NCBI GenBank assembly: GCA_034509925.1
Contig: CM067528.1
Location: 6,058,001-6,122,000 of the forward strand
Direction: 5' to 3'
Source of the DNA: Hirudinaria manillensis
Taxonomy: Eukaryota > Annelida > Clitellata > Hirudinida > Hirudinidae
DNA length: 64,000 nucleotides
A program made the position numbers and the translations under genes. A model generated the notes under the pieces. It saw nothing but the letters and a program-made list of their open reading frames with translations, did not search any database and had not been told where the DNA came from. How positions within the stretch are numbered: position 1 is the stretch's first letter; every line of letters begins with the position of its first letter. Of this stretch, positions 1 to 13,092 are shown in pieces.

Positions 1-401
1 TGTACTATCAGCAATTAAATTAACTGGAGATTGATTTCACCTTAAACTTATTCAGCGACAGGACCAAAACCTTGAGAGCAGAAACTCGTTGAAAATATTT
101 CTAAATGCTCCAGAGTTTAGTCAAAGTTATTTACCTCCTTAGAACTTTAGATAGTGATACCACTCCATACTAAAGTTAAACTTAATGTTACAAAGTTTAT
201 AACCAAAATCAATTAACTTTTTCTGTTTGAAAACCAATTAATGGCAAATAATCTAGTTATTTTTAAATCAAATCTTAAAATTGAAATATCGCACAACCAC
301 AAGTAAAAGACCCTTTAAATTATTTGTCGTGTTGTTGTAATACAGAAGTATTAACGTAATGCAAAACCATATTTAGGTACCACATGTTTGAAGTAACTCA
401 C

Positions 402-1004
402 CTAATTGATGCTTACAGCGCTTTATCTCTTCAATGCAGAGGCTTGGATCTTGCAAGGGTATTGTTCCAAGACCGAGAAATCTGTTTGGATATTTGTCCA
501 CAGTTGTTGATATGTCGTTGTTAAGGAACATACTCAATTCTAGCGCGTCTTCGGCTTTTGCCTGAAGTATGAGAATCACTGTCACAGATCGAATGGTTTG
601 TTTTTAAGAAGCAAATTCTTACCCAGTAACTAAACATGACAGGAACTGTTGACAAAACTTGGACGGCTACTCCTAAGCATAGATTTATCGATTTGTTTTT
701 ATTTTAAGAAAAAGGTAAAAGGGAGGATTCTTAACGGACCTGTTGCGTTCATTTCTTCAATTCGCTTTGCAGGATCCCAGCAGTTCTCCTCGACTATCCT
801 AAAGACTTTTCCGTCTTGCATCATTTTACCTTTCCCATCCTCCTTTACAACTTCAATCCATCCTCCATATCCAAACCTCTTTGTAAACACCAATGTTTAA
901 TAAAAACAGTTAAAGTAAGAATTAACATGTAAACACCTTACCTTTTTCAAATTTGGTATTTCAGCAGGCAAAATATGATTATGAATATCAATTTTGGCCG
1001 TCAT
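402..1004 (-). CDS. ACMSD: ACMSD, 5' part (partial gene)
   Basis: 2-Amino-3-carboxymuconate-6-semialdehyde decarboxylase, a zinc amidohydrolase-fold enzyme of the kynurenine branch of tryptophan breakdown that diverts flux away from quinolinate and NAD. Four exons join in phase: 942-1004, 740-878, 623-672 and 402-561. The first begins at ATG 1004 and carries the metal-binding HxH (IDIHNHILP). Later exons carry KRFGYGGW, DGKVFRIVEENCWDP and LSTVPVMFSYW, then the block ending KRCKHQLG. These follow vertebrate ACMSD closely over roughly the first 140 residues. The rest of the roughly 335-residue protein, including the catalytic His/Asp block, lies beyond the left edge. Positions 1-401 read as intron; I found no further exon there. 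The donor at 739 (GTCCGT) is weak, but phase and homology support it. Confidence 0.9.
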
Positions 1005-2567
1005 CTTGGGAACAGTGCATGAACGAATGGCGAACATTCCATCAACATGGTTCGGTTCAAAGTTCATGGTCTTAAAACTTCGGTAGAAAACATCCGAATA
1101 TCAGCCAAGCTTTAGAAAAAAAATTCATAAAAAGTATTTTAAAAGACCAACCCTTCGTCCTTCGACTAAATTTCACAAATATCTGAGCAAAGCCTATGCA
1201 CAACGGGTGTGGTGGAATTTTAAAGATATTAAAACGCCACACGTTCAACGTATCATTATTCAAACCTTAATTTTAATTGATTGCATATTCCATTATTCAG
1301 AAGTGAAGCAACGGAAATTGTCTGTGAAGTCCTATCATGAAGTTCTGACATGTAACACGAAAAAAAAAAAATCTTGCTACATAATGACATCAAAAGAACT
1401 TCCGAAATAAACTAAATGATTTAGCATGGCTAATGTTTTGAATTCAAGTCATTATCACAGACACTGTTCAAAGTACGACAAGCGCACGATGCCTAAACCG
1501 AACATGAAAACCAGAAAGAAGTCTGAAGGGATAAAATGAGGCAAAATAAACTCGAATGAGCCAATTTACTGACATTCTGGTTTCTGAAAGCCGTGCATCC
1601 ACCATTTTAAAAACATTTTAAGTGTCGCCTAATTTGAGGACATCGCAAATTCTTAGTACGCCGGATTTGCAGGTGCCACGCTTCAGTTAGAAACTTTATT
1701 CAGTTAAAATACTTTATTATTTGTTGCTCTTTGTTTAATTAAATTAGTTTCCATTAGTCGTTGGATTTATAATAATAGTATGCAAAGGACTGATTACGTC
1801 AGGGTTGTCTAAAGTAGGCCGCGCAACTCCCTGGATGAGCTGGTTTCTTAAATTCCAAAAATTCTCACAATTAATGGCAAATTACACTGATGATTTTAAC
1901 TTATAATCAAAATAATGTTTTTTGGCTTAGCCACTTTCTCGTGCTCATTGCGGCATCTTGGGCACAAAGGATTCCTCTTGATTTGAATTTGTCGTTGCGC
2001 AAAATTTTATCAGACACTTAGCAAGGAAAGCATCAAAGACAATTGAAACGAACAGCTTTGAGGTCCGTTACCATACCCCTTAACGGTACGGATCTGGACC
2101 ATTTGCTTTACAACAAAGCTTTCAAAAATCGCCAGGCTGAATGAAATATTCCAGAGATGGCGCACTCATGAGGTTAAAAGGAAGGTACGTCCTCATAATG
2201 GCAAAACATTTGGATTCGTAAGGCAAAGTTCATCACTTCAACAGACAAATCATCTCGCTATGAAATTGAATGGATTGATAGACAAACCAAAAATTGCCAA
2301 ACACTAGATTATAAACAATACTAATGCAATTCCTATTCTGGCAAAAAGTAAGTATTGGCAGATAATTTGAAAGAAATTATCTAAAAAAAAAGATAACTGA
2401 AACCTAGCACCAGGTGCATATGTAAATATAACATACCTAATAAAAAATTACATACCTAGCATCACCTGGAAGCTAATTTAAATTCTAATTTTGACAAAAA
2501 GCGAAATTCGATCCGTTACATGTAACAAGTAAAGCAGTAATTTATGTGTTTTATTAACAAGGGAAGA
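1005..2567. other. Intergenic, no gene recognised
   Basis: About 1.5 kb between the start of ACMSD and the end of NOP16. It should hold the ACMSD promoter. It is AT-rich with short open frames only, none with family-like sequence or convincing splice partners. Confidence 0.5.
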
Positions 2568-3403
2568 TTATTCTAGCTGTCCATTTATTGTGTGATAGAT
2601 CTCCACCTTCTTTCTGATTTGGTTTGCAGTGAGTTGGTAAAAGTTGCGTCTGTCCCTGGCCATAGCCTAAAAAAGCATTAGAACGTGAGAATAAAACAAT
2701 ACGTGAAGTTCGTGCGGCTTTAAAAAGAATCGCTCACGTTATAATTGCTTTTGTACTTTTCAATCATCTCTTTGCAAAATTTTGATTCATCAAGAGTCTG
2801 CTTGGGCAATTTCTTGACTGGTTTTGCCAATTCCTCAAGAGCTGAGACAAATTAAATGAATAATTCGTCATTAATTGTTTACCATTTTCACTAAAAGTAC
2901 TTACAAAAAGTCAAACAAGTACTTAGTAAAACCCACCTTTTACAACTTCAGATGTTTCCTCAGTTTTTGGCTCGTCAACAACATTCTCATTTTGTAAGAG
3001 AAGTTCCTTAAGTTAAATTAGGAGTAAATCAATGTTTAAATGTTAGTCGGGATATCTTCTGAGCAAGGGATATACTTCAATCAATTAAACATTTTAAAAC
3101 CAAATCTCATCATACCTTTGTTGTTGGAATTCTAAGAGTAACATTGGAATCATGTGAAAGGCCAAACTTCTGAAGATTGGCAATGTGGCTGAGTTTATTA
3201 TCCCAGGAGTTTTCCAAAATTTCACTGAATTGTTAATGGATACATGAGACTTTTATCAAATTTCTTGAAAAAAAATTACTGATTATTAAGAACATATGTG
3301 CAACAAACCATTTCACTTTTGGCAATGTTTTTTGTTTCTTCCACTCACGCTTCCTGTTTTTGTTGTAATTGAACTTTTTTCTCAGTCTTTGTATTTTGGC
3401 CAT
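2568..3403 (-). CDS. NOP16: NOP16-like nucleolar ribosome biogenesis protein
   Basis: Small basic nucleolar protein of the 60S pre-ribosome assembly pathway. Five exons join in phase to 158 residues (human about 178): 3309-3403, 3116-3224, 2937-3006, 2738-2841 and 2568-2666. The N-terminus (MAKIQRLRKKFNYNKNRKR) is the basic NOP16 start. Exon 2 gives CEILENSWDNKLSHIANL, matching the family's C-x-H-I-x-x-x-W-D region. Exons 4-5 give the diagnostic tail KYKSNYN-AMARDRRNFYQLT followed by NQIRKKVEIY. The first donor is GTTTGT; the rest are ordinary. It lies between ACMSD and the BarH gene with no sign of co-regulation. Assignment is by whole-length sequence pattern. Confidence 0.88.
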
Positions 3404-4591
3404 TTTCTTAAAGTCACCTGCAGCAAATGGTCGATACGATAATTGCGATATAGTAACAACACTAATCAAACGATCTGAATAAAATTACACAAAAATCAAC
3501 ATGAAGAGAAGTGGTACTTTACAATTACACGACTCGTCAGAATCGAACAATCACTAATGTGAAACAATATTTTTTCGTAAAATATTTCAGCGATTGAGAA
3601 TAAATCTATCAGAAATTTATTTTCAACTACTAACTAAGAAATCGACTTCCTAAAGATCATTCAGACAATATAGCCGAAAATTGGGAAACACGAGAAAAAC
3701 AGAATCCAAAATATCAACATAGAAATAATCATTATATAGTTTTTAAGAGAAAGTAAAATATTTTCTAAATTGATTGATTTAAATTTAAACATATACCCGT
3801 ATTTAAATATGCATTTTAAATCAATATAATACAAAAGTGGCAAAATAACACATATTCGCATCCAAATCGAAATTATTTGGTACGATTTCGCTTATGTGTA
3901 GACTTTAATCAAGCGTATTAACGAAGTGAGACGTATCTTAGAGGCCAGACAACTTGGTTACGGATTTCTTTGTTAGAAATTTGCGCTGATATTTCCAATC
4001 CAAGCACTAGATGTTGCCCGAGGGTCACCGGTGATGATGGAGATTGTGTTTCTATTCCGTTTCTGTACAGTTAGTTATTGATGTTTCTTGTTTATAACCC
4101 TCTAATTATACATTCTTTTTGGTTCCTTTTGCAATCACTTCAAATCTATTTGAGGTGGATGCAAATTCGATTGGCGAGGCACAATGGGGTAAATAATTTG
4201 CTCGTTAGAGACGAAGCGTGATAATTGGAAGCATTCGGATTAGGCATTTTCCTTGATTTGGCATTTGAGAACAATCCCAGCTGTTCAGGTGGTACTTATC
4301 ATAATTTGAACTTCCGGCTACGTCAGGTTGACTCACATAAAAATAATGCAAATAAACTAATAAAACAAAATACACTCATTTTGAAAACGATTTTTTGGCA
4401 TTTGCCATACTACAAAACCAAAGATGATGGAAAAGTTATTATTTCATAAACGTTTTGTGATGATGGACATAAGGAGAGACACGCCTTCCATTTCCTGTTC
4501 AGTCCATACATAAATCAGTCCGTCTTCCATTGGACAGCAGTTGAAGGCGATTGTTTATAAAGATAAATATTCGCTGGCGGTTGTCGCCAGT
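3404..4591. other. Intergenic between divergent NOP16 and BarH-like genes
   Basis: About 1.2 kb that should contain both promoters. It is AT-rich with no recognised coding exon, RNA gene or repeat. Confidence 0.5.
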
Positions 4592-5603
<1,012 letters not shown>

Positions 5604-5688
5604 TGTTTGGTCTTAAGAAATTTTACTTTGTGCTCGCAATAATTGAAAACATTGAAAACATCACATGAATATTACAGTACTGTATATA

Positions 5689-5783
5689 TGACTAACAAAT
5701 ACAACTATTATTGTATATATATATGTTCTATATATATCAGTATCTATATATTATATATCTACAATAGTTGCATTTGTTAGTCA
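5689..5783. repeat. Foldback/hairpin with AT-rich loop
   Basis: The arms 5689-5709 and 5763-5783 are reverse complements at 20 of 21 positions. They enclose about 50 bp of TA-rich sequence. It may be a small foldback element or a cruciform-forming site just downstream of the BarH-like gene. No target-site duplication was found. Confidence 0.75.
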
Positions 5784-6336
5784 ACCGATGAACTCCGTTT
5801 ATCTTTACTTAGTCTTTATGATGATTTTGATGATTTGTTTTCTCACATGAAATTAAAAAGACAAATTTAATCTTTTGAACTAGACTTGTGATGCTTAGTA
5901 GGAGGGAGATACAAAAAATTGTTTAATAGGGAAAGTGTCAACCAAGAATAGTATTCGTCACTTATTGGTTCTATTTGGTTCTATAATATCTTCAAATAAT
6001 TACAATTTAATCAGACAAAAATATATTAATTTGCAATTACAATTCTAAGAAACATTATGACACACATTTATTTTCATAAATCACTCTTATTTAGCAATAT
6101 AATCCGTAAGTAAGCAAACTTCTACATTAACGCTCCAAAGAGCTTGCTAAATCTGAAGCATTCAAGTCACCATCAACAAAGTAGATGAGTCTGGTATATA
6201 GCCTAAGCTGTTTTAGTCTGCCAAGCAGATTTCTTTAATTGTTTCATGATATTTTGAATGTCTTCCACGAGCCAACGAAATTACTGCGATTACCAATTCT
6301 GGCACGTATGTCATAGGTTGCCTGCCGATCCCTGCA

Positions 6337-6685
6337 CTAGTGGACAGGAACGACAGTCATTTCAGATTTTTCAAGAGGAGGCAAACCAAACCTCCGACAG
6401 CCTGATAGTTTTTGTTTTTCATCAATCATTTCGTTATTATAATAAGGAAGATGGCAACAACCATCGAAGAGGGCATAGGAGGAGCTGTTGCACCCCATCA
6501 TGGTCCTAAGATCTGGATCTAGGAAGGTGAATAAGAAAAAATTGTACTGTGATTGAGGTAACGTATTGTGATTGATACGTAATTTTTTATTTTAGTAATA
6601 AATATATGTTTCTATAAAATTTCTACCTCCCCAGGTCAACCAATTGTCCAAGCTCATTTGAGTGCCTCCGCCACCTCTAGGTGTG
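6337..6685 (-). CDS. Possible 3' end of an unrecognised spliced gene
   Basis: Two segments join in phase on the minus strand: 6627-6685 (GGGGTQMSLDNWLTWG, donor GTAGAA) and 6337-6518 (starting DPDLRTMMGCNSSS, ending MTVVPVH and a stop). The joined tail is rich in Gly, Cys and Ser. I do not recognise the family, and no upstream exons were found between here and STT3B. It could be a real terminal exon pair or chance; splice sites and the continuous frame are the only support. Confidence 0.3.
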
Positions 6686-6969
6686 CTATTTTGCAATGAT
6701 AGGAAAGAATGAGGATGGTTGAAACACTTTCCGTTCATCCTAATTAACTTTGACATGTTTAACTTATTTATAAAGATTTTGGTTGTTAAAGTTGAAACTA
6801 AACGTAATTTATTAAACTATGTAAGTATGAGCATTTTTTGCTTAATTTGGTCAGTAATACGTGAAGTTTTAAGTCTCAAAAGTTCGTAACCATTCTTAAA
6901 CGAGTACTAGTTGAGACACCACCAGTGATATATTAAACACCATTACAACACTTTTAACTTATTATTTGA

Positions 6970-7062
6970 TCAATGTTTATTATTAAGAACAAGTAAGGAC
7001 AAGTCGTCTGCAAAATTCAACATGGTAACATTTCTCTCCAAATTCTCCCTGATTCGCCAGTC
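6970..7062 (-). other. Possible non-LTR reverse transcriptase scrap
   Basis: A short minus-strand open stretch reads TMLNFADDLSLL, which resembles the (Y/F)xDD active-site box of LINE-type reverse transcriptases. It is under 100 bp and ends in a stop. No flanking RT motifs were seen, so this is a weak call. Confidence 0.25.
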
Positions 7063-7407
7063 AGCTTTTATATATATATATCGATTAGTCTAAGCTCCCA
7101 ACCTGACAGACCTAGAGACCAAAGTTTAACTAAAACATTTAGATAGCAAAAATCATTTGCATCATCACTAACCAAAAAATAACTTGGGACCTCAGCGAGT
7201 ATTAAATGAAAGCAGAGTTAATCAACCACTTTGAATAATAATTACAACCAAAATTTTATCTTAGTCTTAATTTAATGTTTTTTTAATTAAAATTCATTTA
7301 AATGTCAGTTTTATGAAATGAAATAATTCTCATTTTGTTCACCTGGATATTGTGAAGTGTTTTTGGTACTTGAAGTTGACGTTGGTATTTATCTTCGATC
7401 CGTGGAC

Positions 7408-10400
7408 ATGGCGGATGCTGTCGACTCGCTAGGATCTCTGAAACCAGATGCCAAGAAATCTAAAGAATCAAAATTGTCATTATCTTATAGAGGGGGATGG
7501 AAAAGTCTCTTAGTTTTTATTGTTCTAGCTTTGTGCTGGCTTGCGGGTTTCAGCTCGCGGCTTTTTGCGGTTATAAGATTTGAAAGCATCATCCACGAGT
7601 TTGATCCGTGGTAAGTGTTATTACACATTTTTCTATTGCATTTGTGTCTGCTAGACATTAATTATTTTCTACTGAATTGAAGGCGCTGCAATTTAGCTAT
7701 TTTAGATATGTGTGTCAATTGTGCGTCCTGTGAGTCGCCTTTGCCATTGCATATGCTAGTTCATACATCTGCTTTTCTGAACAATTAATTCAAATATCAT
7801 AACTGATTGATTTTCAGGTTTAATTACCGCTCTACTCATTATATGGTGGAGCATGGCTTCTATAATTTCTTGAATTGGTTTGATGAGAGAGCCTGGTATC
7901 CTTTGGGTAGAATCGTTGGTGGCACAGTAAGATTAAATTAATTTCTTTTAATAATTTCTGGTTTTAGATTGTGTTGGCAATTTTAGGTTATGTTCAATGT
8001 ATGCTTAATAGTGTGACCATTATTAACTTTATCTTTATTTTTCTGGCAGTGCCCTGTTCAATTTCATGTACCACAGTTTTATGAACCTATAAATATTACT
8101 ATTACTATTTTTACATTGATCTTGCATGGCAAAGGGCAGCACAAAGTTTTCTTACGAAATATTGTTCAAAGATTTTTTGTTGGAAAATGAGGCATTTGAC
8201 ATAAATTTTTATAATTGTTTTTATTATTATTACTTATTATTAATATTAATTACTTGTTTTACATGAATTTGTCTATTTTTCAGGTTTATCCTGGACTAAT
8301 GATAACATCTGGTGCCATACATTGGCTACTTCACTTCCTCCATATTCCCATTCACATAAGAGACATTTGCGTTTTTCTTGCTCCTGTTTTTAGGTGGGTT
8401 GACATGCATCCACTGTTTATAATTATAATTGTAATTGTTTCTACATTGAAGTAAGTACTATAATTATAATTGTAATTGTTTCTACATTGAAGTAATTGGT
8501 AATATCTTAACATGTTTTTGCAGTGGAAATCCACTGTTTATAATTATAATTGTAATTGTTTATACAATGAAGTAATTGGTAACACCTTAACATGTTTTTG
8601 CAGTGGATTGACTGCTCTTGCCACTTATTTCCTAACAAAGGAAATCTGGAATTCTGGTGCAGGATTATTTGCAGCCTGTTTCATAGCCATTGGTTGGAAA
8701 TTTTCAAGAATTTTTTTGTAATTTCTGACAAAGTTTTGAAGGATAAGTTCTAAGTAAAATAATCAATAATGATTTAGTTAGACCAAATTAATTGTGTGAA
8801 ACTACATTATGAAAATAATGAGTTGTTGGATAAAAATATTAAGTATGAGGGGAATATTGTTGCATAATTATGTTTGCAGAAATATAATTGCCTTCACAAT
8901 TAGTATCTCATATGTGAGAGCAAGCTTGAAATCCATGGATTTTTTGATTAGTTCCAGGTTATATTAGTCGTTCAGTGGCTGGTAGTTATGATAATGAAGG
9001 GATTGCCATATTTGCCCTGATGTTTACTTACTACTTGTGGGTCAGTGAATTGTGAAGTTTCTTTTTTTGAATTCATTGTCTGTACCTTATTCTTATTCTT
9101 GTGTATTCTAGGTAAAGGCTGTGAAAACAGGATCAGTATATTGGGGAATCTGTACTGCATTGTCATATTTTTACATGGTAAGTGCTGAATAATAATTAAA
9201 TCAAGCATTTCACGTATTTTATTGAAAAATGAAAAGTTTCAATTAATCTGTTAATTTCTATAGGTGTCAGCTTGGGGTGGATATGTCTTCATTATCAACC
9301 TTATTCCTCTTCATGTCTTTGTGCTGCTTCTCATGGGTCGATACTCTTCTAGGATCTTAGTTGGTGAGTGCCTCTGAAACCACCTTTTTTTAAAGCTGAA
9401 TTGATATTATTGAATAATTTCTAAATGCCTTTTTAGAATTTGAAGATTAAAATTAACTTTTTAAATGATATTTTTCTTTATATATCATAAAATTTTTCAC
9501 TGTTATATTTTTCATACTTATATTTTTGCTTATTTTCAGCCTACTCAACCTTTTTTATTGTTGGATTGTTGTGCTCTATGCAAATTCCTTTTGTGGGCAT
9601 GCAGCCAGTAAGGACAAGTGAACACATGGCATCTGCAGGTTTAGACTCGGAGCATATTTGCAATATTTTTGAATGATATTTATGTTGTTGATGATAACTG
9701 TATTCCATCTTTTAGGAGTGTTCTGTTTGCTCTTTGCATATGCTGCCCTCAATTATATCCAGAGTCACATCAGTAGAGCAGACATGAAGAACCTGTTTGT
9801 CTTTGCAGCAGCAGGAGCTGCTGGCATTGTTTTTATGGCCGTAGTTGGGCTGACGTATGCGGGTCAGTTAATGCATGTCATGTAATTAATGTGCTAAAGA
9901 TCACAGATACTTTTTGTTGATAATTTATTTATACAACAATTACAGTGAACTTACTGTTGCAACCATTGCCTTAACTTTTAGCATTGATTTTTCATTTGTT
10001 AAATCATATCTTTAGGAGTGATTGCACCTTGGAGTGGAAGGTTTTATTCTCTATGGGATACTGCATATGCAAAAATTCACATACCAATCATTGCATCAGT
10101 GTCTGAGCATCAGCCAACTACATGGGTTTCGTTTTTCCTTGACCTTCACATTTTGGTTTGCGTCTTTCCTGCTGGAGTTTGGTTTGTCATCAAAGAAATC
10201 AATGATGAGCGAGTCTTTGGTAAACTTGTTTTTGCATTATATTTTGCAATATTAATTAAAAATTAAATATTAATTTTCTGTTGTTCTACTAGATCTAGTA
10301 AACATTATTTTGATTTATTTAAAATAACTATTTTTTCCATTTTCAATCTTTTCACATTAATATTATTATTATTCCAGTTATACTCTATGCCATAAGTGCT

Positions 10401-12058
10401 GCCTACTTTGCTGGTGTCATGGTTCGTTTAATGCTCACTCTCACTCCCATCGTCTGTGTCTTGGCAGCCATTGCCTTTTCAAAAGTATTTTCAATTTATC
10501 TCAAAGATGAAGGTCACACTGATTCAGAAGATGATGATGACTCTAAAGAAAAGAATGAAAAGTACTATGATAAGGTTACCATTATGTTTTATCAGATAAA
10601 ATGTTCAATTTATACTTTTGGAATTCATTATTAGTTAAGATATCAATGCTTGCTCTAATGTAAAATATTCTTTAACAGGTTGGAAAAACAAAAAAACCAA
10701 AAGAAGAGAAACCAAAGGAGGAAGGAGTTGGGATGAATATCAAGAGCATTGTAGTCTTTGCCTTGCTTATGATGCTCATGATGTTTGCTGTCCATTGTAC
10801 TTGGGTCACAAGCAATGCATACTCAAGTCCAAGCATTGTTTTGGCTTCCTATGGCAATGATGGGTAGGGCTTATATTTGTTACAATTAATGTCGCTTGTG
10901 TTTACAAACTCAAATTTTGATTCTTCAAAATCACCAAGGTCCCGTGTCATATTGGACGACTTTCGAGAGGCATATTTCTGGCTGCAAAAAAACACAGATG
11001 ATAAGGCAAGAGTCATGTCTTGGTGGGATTATGGCTATCAAATTGCAGGAATGGGTAACAGAACTACTCTGGTCGATAATAATACTTGGAATAACAGTCA
11101 TATTGCTTTGGTGAGGAAAATTTAATTTATTTGGTGATTTGAACTTGATGATATTAAAAAAAAATTGTTTCATTAAGGTTGGTAAGGCCATGTCATCCAA
11201 TGAGACGGCTGCATACAAAATTATGCAAATGCTTGATGTTGATTACGTCCTCGTAATATTCGGAGGTGTTATCGGCTATTCTGGTGATGATATCAACAAG
11301 TTTCTGTGGATGGTTAGGATAGCTGAAGGTGAACATCCAAAGGACATTAAGGTGACTTCTAGAGTTCTTGTTAGTTCATGGATTTCTTGGGACTGACGAT
11401 TTCAATCCATATTTATAGGAATCTGACTATTTCACACCACAAGGTGAATTTAGAATTGATGTCGGAGGATCTCAAACTCTGCTTAATTGCCTGATGTACA
11501 AACTGAGTTACTACAGATTTGGAGAGTTTCAGGTATCATTTGAAATCAGTTTATGCCATACAGCAGTTTAGCACTGCTTATGAATTTTTTTTGTTGAAAT
11601 GCGTTTGCAAAAAAGTTACCGAAGTGGTGAAGACACACTGCTGAATTAACTGGCTCACACTTCAATCATGGTTCAATTTTGCACAGTTGGACTTCAGAAC
11701 TCCACCTGGATTTGACAGAACAAGGAATGCAGAAATAGGGAACAAGAATTTTAAACTTGAGCACCTTGAAGAAGCATTTACATCTGAGCATTGGTTGGTC
11801 CGTATTTATAGAGTCAAGCCAGAGAGTAACAGAACAAAGAAAAGTATGAAATCTCCCAAAAGATATATAACTAAGAAGGTAATTGGCCATCTGTCATTTA
11901 ATACATTTCCCAACATAAATATAATTTTTTTAGCAATTGAATTATAATTATCATAGTTATCATAGTCCTTTGCAATTTTGCAGACTAGTAGAAGAAAGAA
12001 GGGGAGCATAAAGAACCCCCTGACCATAACTAAGGGAAAGAAGTCTTCCTCTAGATAA
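7408..12058 (+). CDS. STT3B: STT3B, oligosaccharyltransferase catalytic subunit
   Basis: Catalytic subunit of the ER oligosaccharyltransferase, transferring the lipid-linked glycan to Asn in N-X-S/T. Seventeen exons join to 774 residues: 7408-7610, 7818-7926, 8284-8393, 8604-8692, 8952-9040, 9112-9177, 9264-9363, 9540-9638, 9716-9862, 10016-10219, 10378-10574, 10679-10863, 10939-11110, 11178-11351, 11419-11532, 11687-11878 and 11984-12058. Visible landmarks are the first luminal DxD-type loop ([12 protein letters not shown]), multiple membrane segments, [10 protein letters not shown], the catalytic WWDYG at about 561-565, and a basic C-terminal tail. An acidic charged loop (about 440-480) and overall similarity favour STT3B over STT3A. 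The ATG at 7408 was chosen because an in-frame ATG at 7357 would add a segment absent from the family. Intron 3 carries a duplication described separately. Confidence 0.96.
8407..8603 (+). repeat. Tandem duplication inside STT3B intron 3
   Basis: The AT-rich motif ataattataattgtaattg recurs three times (near 8419, 8461 and 8538). An approximately 80-bp unit ending in the acceptor tgtttttgcag|TGGA is present twice, at 8514-8527 and 8594-8607. Only the second acceptor leads into exon 4 in frame. Confidence 0.85.
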
Positions 12059-13092
12059 ATATTTGTTGGATGTAAAGCTCCTAACTGTTTAATTTTCTGA
12101 AAAGGGTTTGATTTATACTAAGTGTTATGACGTTATAATTCCTGCTAATGTCACGCAGTGCTGTTGATAGTTAATTATTTCATGGAACTTATTTAAAATA
12201 CTTGATTGTCAGAGTTCTTAATTGTTTTAAAATTAAAGTGTTGTAGATGGGTTCTGGGATGTGTTTGCTTCAGAGATTAAATCAATATTTTAAATTTAAA
12301 GAGGCAAGAATTGGATTTTAACGATTAAATGATTTGGATTTGCATTTGTTCCCAGTGGTGAAAGTGTATTTGCAAAGGAAAACTGGTAGCGTGACTTGTA
12401 TCTCAACTAGGTAGATCAATAGATTGGTTCTGCAATGGATGTTGAATTGCCAACCGCTGAAGTTTTCTAAGCAGATGTAACTTCAGAAATCAATTAAATA
12501 TAACCCAAATTGACCAACTGCCTCAAATAAGTGCTATTTTTTGCCCTTTGATGCTGCAGTTATCGGGCATTTTCCAATATCTCCTTAGAGAGATATCTAA
12601 AAGAACTAAATCGGAGACTTTTACCACTGATAACCTAAGCGAGCAGCCGATGACAGGTGGTATAGCTATCCGAGTGGCTGGTGTCTAGTACTTGTAATCT
12701 CTAGATGTTGTATGTATACATAGAAAAAGGAATTTAGCTCTCCTTATTGCATTGGCCAAGTCACTAAAACGATGCTTTGCATTTTGGGAGGCGTCTCTAG
12801 GTAGGGTAATCCCGCAGTACCAATCCTTGTCATTGCACATATATTATCAAATTTGAGGTATTGATCGTGTTGACAAATACCGCCTATTTATAATTAAGTT
12901 CATAATTATTGATCAAATTTTCAGCTACCCACTGTGCAATGTTATTCCAGTTAATCCCAGTTAAGCACAGAAATTTCTATAGGTCGATAAATATAAATAA
13001 TTTCTGCTTTAAATATAAATTCAAAAACCTTTACAAATCTAAGGCATCGGTTGACAAATATTTGCTTCAAAGTCAGCCAATCATTCCAAGTA
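12059..13092. other. Convergent intergenic region
   Basis: About 1 kb between the 3' ends of STT3B (+) and ATP7 (-). It should contain both 3' UTRs. No exon, RNA gene or repeat was recognised. Confidence 0.5.

Noticed and set aside
5700-5760. TATA-rich stretch as a promoter
   Set aside because: It is the loop of a foldback repeat downstream of a gene, not near any start codon.
12640-12720. tRNA-like stretch (gtggctggtgt with paired flanks)
   Set aside because: No B-box GGTTCGA-type motif and no cloverleaf can be formed.
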